From NCBI GenBank assembly GCA_030652315.1, contig JAUSAX010000069.1:1-39785 (forward strand): DNA of 39,785 bases, given 5' to 3'. The position numbers and the translations under genes are program-made. Positions 18,040 through 25,511 of this stretch are shown here, in pieces. This stretch comes from Afipia sp. GTDB taxonomy: Bacteria > Pseudomonadota > Alphaproteobacteria > Rhizobiales > Xanthobacteraceae. The notes beneath the pieces were generated by a model that worked only from the letters and a program-made list of their open reading frames with translations, made no database searches and had not been told where the DNA came from. How positions within the stretch are numbered: the stretch's first letter is position 1; the number at the start of each line of letters is the position of its first letter.

Positions 18040-19164
18040 ATGGCCAGCCACCGACTCCGTGCCCTGGACGGTTTGCGCGGTGTCGCCATCCTGCTGGTGA
18101 TGGGCTTTCACTATTTCTACCATCTCCAGTCATTCTACTACAAATCGACGCTGTATCCCTACGGCGAGACGTTCAGCAACGTCCTGATCTTCAAGTACGG
18201 CTACATGGGCGTCGAGCTGTTCTTCATCATCTCGGGCTTCGTCATCGCGATGACACTGGAGTCATCGGCATCAGCTCTCGATTTCGTGGTACGGCGCTTC
18301 GTCCGCATCTGGCCGGCGCTGATCGTCTCCGCGGTCATCACCTTCTTCCTGCTGAACTGGTCCGACTCGCCGTTCGCCCTCACCCGCCGCCAGTTCTGGC
18401 CGAACTTCCTGCCGTCGCTGACGCTGACTCCGACAGCGCTGTGGTCGGGGCTATTTCCGAAGGTTGATTTCGTCACCGGCGTGTACTGGTCGCTGGTGGT
18501 CGAGATCAGGTTCTACATGATCGCCGTATTGCTGTTCTGGCTGTTCTCGCGACAGAAGCTGGCGCGCAATCTCGTTATCTTCACAATCGTTATTTACATC
18601 GCCCGCGCGCTGCTGCGCCGCGCGATGCCGGGATATAACGGAGTGTACGACGCGCTGTTCATTCCGGATTACATGCCGTGGTTCGCGGCCGGAGCGGTGT
18701 TCTATGAACTCTACAAAGAGCGCCTCACGAGAGGGGCTGCCCTCATCATGCTCGCCGTCATGTATGTGCTGATCGCGCGGGTCAGTACAAACTACGCGAT
18801 GATCGGGCGCGACCCAATCGTCGCCAGCACCGCTGCGCTATGTTTCCTGGCCCTGTTCTGGCTGCTGGCGACGAAATCCGCATCGCTGCGCATCGTCGAA
18901 GTCCGTCCGCTGATCTGGATCGGCGAGTGCAGCTACTCGATCTACCTCTATCACTACGCAGTCGGGATGATCCTCATCTCGCAAGTCTCGAAGACCATCG
19001 GTCTCATTCCGCAGCTCTTATTGGTAGCTGCGATTTCGCTGCTGGTGTTTGCAATCGGGCGCATCTCTTACGTCGCCGTCGAAAACCCGAGCCGGCGCTG
19101 GCTGACGAAGCTTCTGATCGGGCCGCCGCAGAAATCCGCGGCGGCGGCAACGCCAGTTGCGTAG
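18040..19164 (+). CDS. Acyltransferase-3 family membrane protein (OafA-like)
   Basis: A 374-residue polytopic membrane protein. The N-terminus RLRALDGLRGVAILLVMGFH carries the family-typical Arg and His residues. About ten hydrophobic helices follow, with FFIISGFVIA and FVVRRFVRIWPAL typical of the family. Such enzymes transfer acetyl or other acyl groups to sugars of surface polysaccharides, O-antigens, Nod factors or lipids. The sugar target is unknown. It lies 103 bases after the GntR-type gene on the same strand and converges with the AhpD-like gene, with only three bases between stop codons. It is unlikely to belong functionally to the transporter operon. Confidence 0.93.
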   Translation: MASHRLRALDGLRGVAILLVMGFHYFYHLQSFYYKSTLYPYGETFSNVLIFKYGYMGVELFFIISGFVIAMTLESSASALDFVVRRFVRIWPALIVSAVITFFLLNWSDSPFALTRRQFWPNFLPSLTLTPTALWSGLFPKVDFVTGVYWSLVVEIRFYMIAVLLFWLFSRQKLARNLVIFTIVIYIARALLRRAMPGYNGVYDALFIPDYMPWFAAGAVFYELYKERLTRGAALIMLAVMYVLIARVSTNYAMIGRDPIVASTAALCFLALFWLLATKSASLRIVEVRPLIWIGECSYSIYLYHYAVGMILISQVSKTIGLIPQLLLVAAISLLVFAIGRISYVAVENPSRRWLTKLLIGPPQKSAAAATPVA

Positions 19165-19167
19165 CGG

Positions 19168-19626
19168 TTAAGCGACAGCCGCCGCCTTCACCGGATGAAT
19201 GAACCTGAAGCTGATCGCGATCCTGTTCCAGGCATTGATGGTCGCCACCAGCATGGTCAGCTTGACGATTTCCTCGTCCGAGAAACTGCCGCGAAGCTGC
19301 TCATACACGTCGTCGGGAACATTGGTCTGCGACACCAATGTCACGGATTCGGTCCAGGCCAACGCTGCCCGTTCGCGATCGGTGTAGAGCGGCGATTCAC
19401 GCCAGGTGCTCAGCACATAGAGCCGTTCCTCGGTTTCGCCCAGCGCGCGGGCATCCCGGGTATGCATGTGGATACAGAACGCGCAGCCGTTGATCTGCGA
19501 AGCGCGTGTCTTGACCAGTTCGATCAATGATTTCTCCAACCCGCTGGCCATAACGGCAGCTTCAAGCGCGCCGAGCGCTTTCATGATGTCGGGCGCAACC
19601 TTGTGCGGGCTCAGTCTCGCTTTCAT
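19168..19626 (-). CDS. AhpD-like / carboxymuconolactone decarboxylase family protein
   Basis: A 152-residue protein with the AhpD-type active-site segment NGCAFCIHMHTRDAR (Cys48, Cys51, His55) and an upstream Glu36. The CxxC pair plus His suggests peroxidase or disulfide-reductase chemistry in the cytoplasm. The stretch WRESPLYTDRERAALAWTE is typical of the family. The ATG at 19626 has GGGAGAG about seven bases upstream. It follows the crotonase gene by 54 bases on the same strand, so the two are probably co-transcribed. The physiological oxidant is unknown. Confidence 0.92.
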   Translation of the reverse strand: MKARLSPHKVAPDIMKALGALEAAVMASGLEKSLIELVKTRASQINGCAFCIHMHTRDARALGETEERLYVLSTWRESPLYTDRERAALAWTESVTLVSQTNVPDDVYEQLRGSFSDEEIVKLTMLVATINAWNRIAISFRFIHPVKAAAVA

Positions 19627-19680
19627 GAATCACTCTCCCAAATGTTCGCTTGTCCAAAATTCCGGTTACGGATGGTATCT

Positions 19681-20478
19681 TCACTTGCCTTTGAAGGTCG
19701 GCTGCCGCTTGGCGAGAAACGCACCGACACCTTCCGCGAAGTCCGCAGTCCCGATGCACGCACCGAACGCCGCCGCCTCGGCCTTCATTTGATCGTGCAG
19801 TGAATTGTCCAGCGAACCCCGCAGCAGCGCCTTGGCTTTTCCAAGCGCGAAAGTCGGCCCGTCGGCGAGACGGCGCGCCAGCTTGTCGGTCTCGCTTGCC
19901 AGATCGTCCGCCGGCACCACGCGATTGACCAGACCGAGCCTGAGCGCCTCTGGCGCATCATAGACGTCCGACAGCAGTGCGATCTCCATCGCCTTGCGAA
20001 GCCCGACCAATCGCGGCAGCGACCATGACGACGATCCGTCAGGGCTGGTGCCGAGCTTCGAATAGGCCAGCGTGAAAATCGCAGTATCCGCAGCAATGGC
20101 GAGGTCCGTGGAAAGCGCGATGCTCATACCCGCCCCGGCAACGGGTCCGTGCAGGCTCGCGATCACGGGCTGCGGCAGCCCGGCCAGAATTTCGAGGCCT
20201 TGATGCAGCGGCTCCATGATGGTCGGGACATGCTTTCGCACTTCGTCTGCCGGTCCCTGGAACGCGGAGATGTCGCCGCCCGCCATGAAGGCGCGGCCCT
20301 CGCCGGCGATGATGACGACGCGATTTCCAGAATCGGCGGCGACGCTTTTGCAGGCCGCGAGAAATGCATCCGCGGCGGCCACGTTGAGCGCGTTCAGCAC
20401 TTTCGGGCGGTTGAAAACGATGCGGGCGATCGGTCCATCGACCCTCAGAAGCACCGGCTGTTCATCGGACACTGGCAT
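19681..20478 (-). CDS. Enoyl-CoA hydratase/isomerase (crotonase), PaaG-like active site
   Basis: A 265-residue crotonase. I place the start at the ATG at 20478 (MPVSDEQPVLLRVDGPIARI). A longer frame to a TTG at 20550 would translate through a 17-bp inverted repeat and is unlikely. Oxyanion-hole segments are AFMAGGDIS (about 63-71) and HGPVAGAGMS (about 110-119). The usual second catalytic Glu region reads LGTSPDGSSSW with Asp147, resembling the PaaG-type Asp of ring-epoxide or delta3-delta2 enoyl-CoA isomerases rather than a classical Glu/Glu hydratase. AGGGG directly precedes the start with very short spacing. It heads a two-gene unit with the AhpD-like gene; two inverted repeats lie upstream. 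Confidence 0.92.
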   Translation of the reverse strand: MPVSDEQPVLLRVDGPIARIVFNRPKVLNALNVAAADAFLAACKSVAADSGNRVVIIAGEGRAFMAGGDISAFQGPADEVRKHVPTIMEPLHQGLEILAGLPQPVIASLHGPVAGAGMSIALSTDLAIAADTAIFTLAYSKLGTSPDGSSSWSLPRLVGLRKAMEIALLSDVYDAPEALRLGLVNRVVPADDLASETDKLARRLADGPTFALGKAKALLRGSLDNSLHDQMKAEAAAFGACIGTADFAEGVGAFLAKRQPTFKGK

Positions 20479-20493
20479 CTCCCCTGAGTGTGG

Positions 20494-20549
20494 TGGTTCG
20501 CAAGTCCGCATCATTTCTACAGCGCGTTCTTTTGCGGACTTGCGAACCA
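20494..20549. repeat. Perfect 17-bp inverted repeat upstream of the crotonase gene
   Basis: The arms tggttcgcaagtccgca (20494-20510) and tgcggacttgcgaacca (20533-20549) are exact reverse complements separated by 22 bases. The element lies 16 bases before the crotonase start, so in RNA it would form a strong hairpin just before the ribosome-binding site. It could be an operator pair, an RNA control element or a dispersed repeat. Confidence 0.9.
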
Positions 20550-20575
20550 AAACCTCACTAAAATTATGATTTCTC

Positions 20576-20645
20576 GTGTCCTCTTGAATCCGAAGATCGC
20601 TATCGAGCGCGCTGCAAAATAAGGCGAACTTCGGATTCAGGACAC
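20576..20645. repeat. Second, imperfect inverted repeat upstream of the crotonase gene
   Basis: The left arm at 20576-20600 (gtgtcct-ctt-gaatccgaagatcgc) and the reverse complement of the right arm at 20624-20645 (gtgtcctgaatccgaagttcgc) match except for a 3-base insertion and one mismatch. A related half-site beginning gtgtcctgaa also occurs at 22073-22082, just before the MFS gene start. Confidence 0.75.
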
Positions 20646-20690
20646 TAAATTGTTTCTTTCAACAATCGGTAGGCCGGAAAATCCGGAGCG

Positions 20691-22064
20691 TCAACGCACA
20701 GTCAGGCGCAGGAAGCTCATGACACAGCCGAGCGCTCCGAACCCTGCCCCCAGCGCCAGTGCCAGTGTCGCGCCCTCGCTACCGGCGAGCGCGAAACATA
20801 GCGCAGCCAGCGCCGCGCCCGTGGTCTGCCCGATCAACCGCGCGGTGGCGACAATGCCGCTCGCCCCGCCGCTGCGTCCGTCCGGCGCGCTGCTCATGAT
20901 GGCCTTCATGTTCGGAGACTGGAAGAAACCAAAGCCGCAGCCACAGATCGCCATGCGCCAGACGATATCGAAGACGCTCGGTGACGGCGGCAACATCGCC
21001 AGCAGCGCCATGCCGATGCCGAGCAGCAGCAGCCCCAATCCGCCCAGCATGCCGGCGGAATGACGGTCCGACAGCCGCCCCGCAATCGGCGCCATGATGC
21101 CGACCACGACCGACCACGGCGTCATGAAGAAGCCGGTCTCAACGGGGGTCCGGTGCAACACATCCTCGAAGTAGAACGGCAGCGACACGAACGCGAGGCC
21201 CTGCACCGCGAACGAACAAACCGCGGTGGCGACCGACAGGGAGAACATCGGCCTGCGAAACAGATCGACCGGCAGCATCGGGGCCGGATGGCCCGCCTGT
21301 CTGCGGATCAGCAAAGCGCCGAAGATGACAGCCCCCACCAGCTCGACGACCACGACGGCAGCAGATGCGCCGTGCGCGGCGCTGCCGATTCCCATGATGA
21401 AAAGGCAGAGACTTATCGACGTCAGCAGTGCACCGGGAAAATCGAAGGCATGGGCAGCGCGCGGCGTCTGCGGCAGCGTTTTCATTCCGATCAGCATCGC
21501 GGCGACGCCGAACGGAATATTGATCGCAAACAACCATGGCCACGATGCCACCGCCAGAATGCCGGATGCGAGAGCCGGACCGATCGTAAATGCTGTCGCC
21601 ACCACCAGCGCGTTGTTGCCGAAGCCACGGCCGTGAAGCCTTGAGGGATAAACAAACCGGACCAGCGCCGTATTGACGCTCATCACGCCGGCCGCGCCCA
21701 ACCCCTGCAGAACGCGCGCAACCAGCAACGATGGCAGCGACCAGGCAAGTGCACACGCCAGCGATGCCAGCGTGAACAGCAGTAGTCCGCCGAAGTAGAT
21801 GCGTTGATGGCCGACGATTTCGCCGAGCGCCGCCAGGGGCAGCAATGTCGCCACCATGGCGATCTGGTAGACGTTGACAACCCAGATGACGTCGGCGGGC
21901 GTCGTATTCAGATCGGCCGCAATCGCCGGAAGCGCGATGTTGGCAATCGCAGTGTCAAGCGCGGCCATCGCCAGCGCTGTGAAAATCGCAAGGATGGCCC
22001 ATCGCCTGCGTTCGGGCGGAAGGCCATCCGTCACTGGAGCCAGCTTCGCTGAAATTGCGTCCAT
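20691..22064 (-). CDS. MFS transporter, DHA2 (EmrB/QacA) type
   Basis: A 457-residue proton-driven efflux protein of probable 14-helix type. Start chosen at the ATG at 22064 (MDAISAKLAPVTDG), just before the first helix region; an upstream frame adds 39 non-typical residues. Signatures: ALDTAIANIALPAIAADL (motif D1-like), WVVNVYQIAMVATLLPLAAL, LGEIVGHQRIYFGG (motif A) and the segment LQGLGAAGVMSVNTALVRF (motif C region). These exporters usually remove hydrophobic drugs or metabolites. No TetR or membrane-fusion partner is adjacent, and the substrate is unknown. Confidence 0.92.
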   Translation of the reverse strand: MDAISAKLAPVTDGLPPERRRWAILAIFTALAMAALDTAIANIALPAIAADLNTTPADVIWVVNVYQIAMVATLLPLAALGEIVGHQRIYFGGLLLFTLASLACALAWSLPSLLVARVLQGLGAAGVMSVNTALVRFVYPSRLHGRGFGNNALVVATAFTIGPALASGILAVASWPWLFAINIPFGVAAMLIGMKTLPQTPRAAHAFDFPGALLTSISLCLFIMGIGSAAHGASAAVVVVELVGAVIFGALLIRRQAGHPAPMLPVDLFRRPMFSLSVATAVCSFAVQGLAFVSLPFYFEDVLHRTPVETGFFMTPWSVVVGIMAPIAGRLSDRHSAGMLGGLGLLLLGIGMALLAMLPPSPSVFDIVWRMAICGCGFGFFQSPNMKAIMSSAPDGRSGGASGIVATARLIGQTTGAALAALCFALAGSEGATLALALGAGFGALGCVMSFLRLTVR

Positions 22065-22299
22065 TCCGCGAAGTGTCCTGAAAAGCGGATCGCACGTGGC
22101 GTGATGTGCTATGTAGCCGGAATAGGCTCCGGCCTGCACTGGCGGCGCTGCATGCGGCATATGCATCGCGCAGGACCGCAACCGCCGCTAAACCAAAAAA
22201 TACCCGCTCGGCCATAAAAGTGATGTGCTTTAAGGCTGGGGTCAACTTGCAACACCATTGGAGAGACGGCAGATTGGCCGTCCATCACGCGAGGGCAAG

Positions 22300-23085
22300 A
22301 TGTTAATTGGCGTGGCAAAGAGCGCTATCCGCTCAGCTCTAAAGCGGTTCTTGCCTGAACCGCCCTTGACTCTCGAATGGATCAAGCGGCCAGCAAAGTC
22401 GTGGCTTGTCGAAAATCTTCCCGCGTCATCGATCAGGCTCGTTGAGACAGTTGAGCAGCGGCAATTCGAACAAACTTCGAAGCGAATTAACGATCTGGGT
22501 GCGCAACCGCTTTGGGATGGATACCAGGCAACTTACGACAATGACGCAAACATTCCATGGGCAACGGCTGCTCCACAGCGGCTGCCAGATCAGGTGCGTT
22601 CGCAACCTCAGATGGGGCGCTTCTTTTGCTGGCTCGTCGAACGGCGAAAGCCGGATTTAGTAGTCGAGATCGGGACAGCGTTCGGTGTTTCAGCGATGTA
22701 TTGGGCTCATGGCCTGCAACGTGCTGGACAAGGCCGACTTCTAACGTTTGAACCAAACCCTGTCTGGCATAAAATTGCTGCTGACCATCTGCGCATTTTT
22801 GCCGATTTCGTGAAACCCATTTGTGGAACTTTTGAAGACGAGATCGATGCCCAAGCCCGGGGACAAGCCATTTCAATTTCCTTTGTCGATGCCATTCATA
22901 CGAGCCGTTTCGTGGACAGTCAGGTCTCACGATTGCTGGAACGATCTGCACCCAACGCCCTTATCGTTCTAGACGACATCACATTCTCCAGCGATATGCA
23001 GGCCTGTTGGTTGCGATGGGCCAATGATCCGCGAGTCCAGGCAAGCGTCGCGGTGGATCAGCGTGTCGGAATTCTTGAATTTTGA
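22300..23085 (+). CDS. Class I SAM-dependent methyltransferase
   Basis: A 261-residue protein. The start at ATG 22300 has GAGGG about five bases upstream; a TTG at 22258 would add 14 residues and is less likely. Motif I (VVEIGTAFGVSAMYW, about 121-135), the acidic end of strand 2 (LTFEPNP, Glu150), SFVDAIH (195-200) and LIVLDDITF (221-229) give a Rossmann methyltransferase resembling O-methyltransferase/Methyltransf_24 types. The acceptor is unknown; the family often modifies sugars or small phenolics. Base composition is clearly lower in GC than its neighbours, suggesting recent acquisition. It converges on the iGluR-like gene, with 21 bases between stops. Confidence 0.85.
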   Translation: MLIGVAKSAIRSALKRFLPEPPLTLEWIKRPAKSWLVENLPASSIRLVETVEQRQFEQTSKRINDLGAQPLWDGYQATYDNDANIPWATAAPQRLPDQVRSQPQMGRFFCWLVERRKPDLVVEIGTAFGVSAMYWAHGLQRAGQGRLLTFEPNPVWHKIAADHLRIFADFVKPICGTFEDEIDAQARGQAISISFVDAIHTSRFVDSQVSRLLERSAPNALIVLDDITFSSDMQACWLRWANDPRVQASVAVDQRVGILEF

Positions 23086-23106
23086 ACCAGCAGTGATCCC
23101 CTGCGT

Positions 23107-24207
23107 TCAAGGCGAACTCAGCGAATCCTCTCCGAGGTAGCGGATGCGTGCCTCCGACCACTCCTCGTTCTGGATCGTATCGAGGATCGCAATCGACAGC
23201 GGTTTGCGCAGCGGGCTATCGGGTGGCACGGCGAACGCATAGTTCTGCGCTTCAATGGAAATATCCAGCACCTTGAGCCGCGACGCATAGCCCTGACGGA
23301 TGGCCCAGGTCAGCAACGGCTTGTCGTAGACGAAGGCGTCGAGGCGTCCAGCACGCAGCGCCTTCAAGCCATCGCGGACCGTATCATAGGGCTGAAACTT
23401 GAGCTTGCGCCTGATGAGGTCGCCCTCTGACGACGTTCCCTTGACGGTGCCGACGCGAACCGATGCCAGATCTGAGATGCCGGTAATCGTCCCCTGAATT
23501 TGCGATGTGGTCAGCACCGATGTGACACCGGCAGTAAACACCGCAATCGTGATCACCGACACCACCAGCCAGATAGTCGCAACGAAGCGTCCGAGAATGG
23601 TTTGGGGCCCCTTCTCCGCCGACGATCTCTGCGTCATCGCCAATGTCGACCACCAGACGCTGGAACTGATGCCCTTGGTCACGCTTCCGCCGAAATACTC
23701 GTTCTGCCGCCGCTCCAGCAGCCAAACGAGAATGCCGGCGCCCAGCGTCAAACCGATCAATGCGATGATCGCCTGCAGAAAATTGAACGACGTCATCGCC
23801 CGGCGCAACGTGCCCCAGTTCATGACGCTCACGACCGGAACGGCGATGCCCGTACCGGTCGAATAATAAGTCTGCGTGAAATCGAGAATCTTCTCACGTT
23901 CGCCGGTGACCGTGATCGCGCCGACCGCAACGTCGAGATTTCCGGCAGCCGTTTCCCGGATCAACTCCGGCATGTCCTTCAGTTCGATGAAGCTATACTG
24001 CAGCTTCGTCGCCTTCGCGACCTGACGCCAGAGTTCGACGCTGAGGCCCGACCACGCGCCATCGGCGCCCTTCACCGCGAACGGCGGCGCATCCTTCACG
24101 CCGACCAAGAGTTCGCGCTGCGGAATCGCTGATGTCGTCTCCTCCGCCTGCGCGAACGACAGGACCGAGAACAACATGACCACCAGACAGGCTATCCGCA
24201 GGACCAT
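23107..24207 (-). CDS. Prokaryotic ionotropic glutamate receptor-like channel
   Basis: A 366-residue protein. Start chosen at the second of two adjacent ATGs (24207), with GGAG five bases upstream; 24222 is an alternative. Order: signal peptide (1-21, cleavage after AQA), ligand-binding half S1 (about 30-125), membrane helix (about 144-165), re-entrant pore region (about 180-192, WWSTLAMT), membrane helix (about 208-232), ligand half S2 (about 240-345). This is the GluR0-type layout of a binding protein split by a pore. The helix contains FTAGVTSVLTT, which aligns with the iGluR gate motif SYTANLAAFLT. The pore lacks the K+-channel GYG. Likely amino-acid contacts are Arg104 (GEREKILDF) and Asp295 (FVYDKPLL). 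It probably acts as a ligand-gated channel in the inner membrane (inference). Confidence 0.85.
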   Translation of the reverse strand: MVLRIACLVVMLFSVLSFAQAEETTSAIPQRELLVGVKDAPPFAVKGADGAWSGLSVELWRQVAKATKLQYSFIELKDMPELIRETAAGNLDVAVGAITVTGEREKILDFTQTYYSTGTGIAVPVVSVMNWGTLRRAMTSFNFLQAIIALIGLTLGAGILVWLLERRQNEYFGGSVTKGISSSVWWSTLAMTQRSSAEKGPQTILGRFVATIWLVVSVITIAVFTAGVTSVLTTSQIQGTITGISDLASVRVGTVKGTSSEGDLIRRKLKFQPYDTVRDGLKALRAGRLDAFVYDKPLLTWAIRQGYASRLKVLDISIEAQNYAFAVPPDSPLRKPLSIAILDTIQNEEWSEARIRYLGEDSLSSP

Positions 24208-24443
24208 CATTTCTCCGCGCATGGATGCTATCCGCAGGCCGTTGCCGCGAATCCGATAACGAAGCTGTGACAGAATTTGGTGAGCGCCGCCTTACCAAAA
24301 TGCGGGCCATTGTCGGCTATTTCGCCGCGCCGGCCATAGCCGCGGTCTCGACAAGCGCCGCAGACGCCGGTTTTACGCGGCCGCGAAAGTACTGCTATAC
24401 CCTGAAGACCATCCTCAGCGCGCGTAACTCAGAGAGCAATCCC

Positions 24444-25412
24444 ATGAAGGCTTACGTTTACGGCGCAAACGGCGCCGCGATCACCGACGTGCCGAAGCCC
24501 TCACTGAGGGGCACGCAGGTTCTGGTGAAGGTCCACGCCTGCGGCATGAACCGCGCGGATCTCGGCATGATCAAGGGTCATGTTCACGGCGCAGCCGGCG
24601 GCATCGGCACCGTGCTTGGGATGGAGTGGGCGGGAGAGATTGTCGAACTCGGATCCGATGCAAGCGGCCTCAAGCCCGGCGACCGGGTGATGGGCTCCGG
24701 CCCCGGCGGTTACGCGGAATATGCGGTGACCGATCACGGCCGCCTCTTCCCTATTCCCGCGTCCATGAGTTTCGAGCAGGCCGCCACGCTGCCGATCGCC
24801 TTGTCCACGATACACAATGCCGTGGTCACCAACGGCGCGCTTCAGCCAGGCCAGACCGTTCTGGTGCAAGGCGCGAGTTCGGGCGTCGGATTGATGGCGC
24901 AGCAGATCGCCAAGCTCAAGGGCGCGAAGCTGGTGATCGGATCATCCACGGATGCCGCGCGCCGCGCGCAACTCACCGCCCACGGCGCGGACATGGCCAT
25001 CGACTCGAACGATCCGGCGTGGGTCGATCAGGTCCTGAAGGCCACCGATGGCGCGGGTGTCGATGTCATCATCGATCAGGTGTCCGGCAAGCTCGCCAAC
25101 CAGAACCTTGCGGCGACGAAAGTGCTCGGCCGCATCGTCAATGTCGGGCGGCTCGGCGGCACCCACGGCGACTTCGATTTCGATCTGCACGCCGCGCGCC
25201 GCATCCAGTATATCGGCGTGACCTTCCGCACCCGTTCGATCGAGGAAATTCGCGACATCTTCGCGAAGGTCAAACAGGACATCTGGCCCGCGGTGGAATC
25301 CGGCAAGCTGAAGCTGCCGATCGACCGCGTGTTCGCGTTCGGCGACATCGCGCAGGCTGTGGACTACATGTCGGCGAACAGGCATTTCGGCAAGATTGTC
25401 CTCAAGCTCTGA
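24444..25412 (+). CDS. Quinone oxidoreductase-like zinc-type dehydrogenase (MDR)
   Basis: A 322-residue medium-chain dehydrogenase/reductase. The start at ATG 24444 (MKAYVYGANGAAITDVP) is the family-typical N-terminus; an upstream in-frame extension from 24225 lacks family similarity. The catalytic-domain segment HACGMNRADLGMIKG and the GHGAG-equivalent LGMEWAGEIVELG are present, followed by the nucleotide fold VLVQGASSGVGLMAQQIAKL, which suggests NADPH binding. The structural-zinc cysteine cluster is absent, as in zinc-independent quinone oxidoreductases. The substrate is unknown. It is transcribed divergently from the iGluR-like gene, with about 236 bases between starts. Confidence 0.92.
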   Translation: MKAYVYGANGAAITDVPKPSLRGTQVLVKVHACGMNRADLGMIKGHVHGAAGGIGTVLGMEWAGEIVELGSDASGLKPGDRVMGSGPGGYAEYAVTDHGRLFPIPASMSFEQAATLPIALSTIHNAVVTNGALQPGQTVLVQGASSGVGLMAQQIAKLKGAKLVIGSSTDAARRAQLTAHGADMAIDSNDPAWVDQVLKATDGAGVDVIIDQVSGKLANQNLAATKVLGRIVNVGRLGGTHGDFDFDLHAARRIQYIGVTFRTRSIEEIRDIFAKVKQDIWPAVESGKLKLPIDRVFAFGDIAQAVDYMSANRHFGKIVLKL

Positions 25413-25511
25413 CGTACTGTCGCTCCTGCGAATGAGACGCATTTTGAATCGCGAACTCCCGCATTGACGTTCACTGCACGGCCGTGACAAGACCCGCGCA
25501 TTGAGGAGCCG

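Noticed and set aside
20479-20550. N-terminal extension of the crotonase from a TTG at 20550
   Set aside because: It would translate through the inverted repeat and adds residues unlike the family N-terminus; ATG 20478 fits the fold.
24225-24443. N-terminal extension of the quinone oxidoreductase-like protein
   Set aside because: The family N-terminus begins at MKAYVYGANG (24444); the upstream 73 residues show no similarity and overlap the divergent promoter region.
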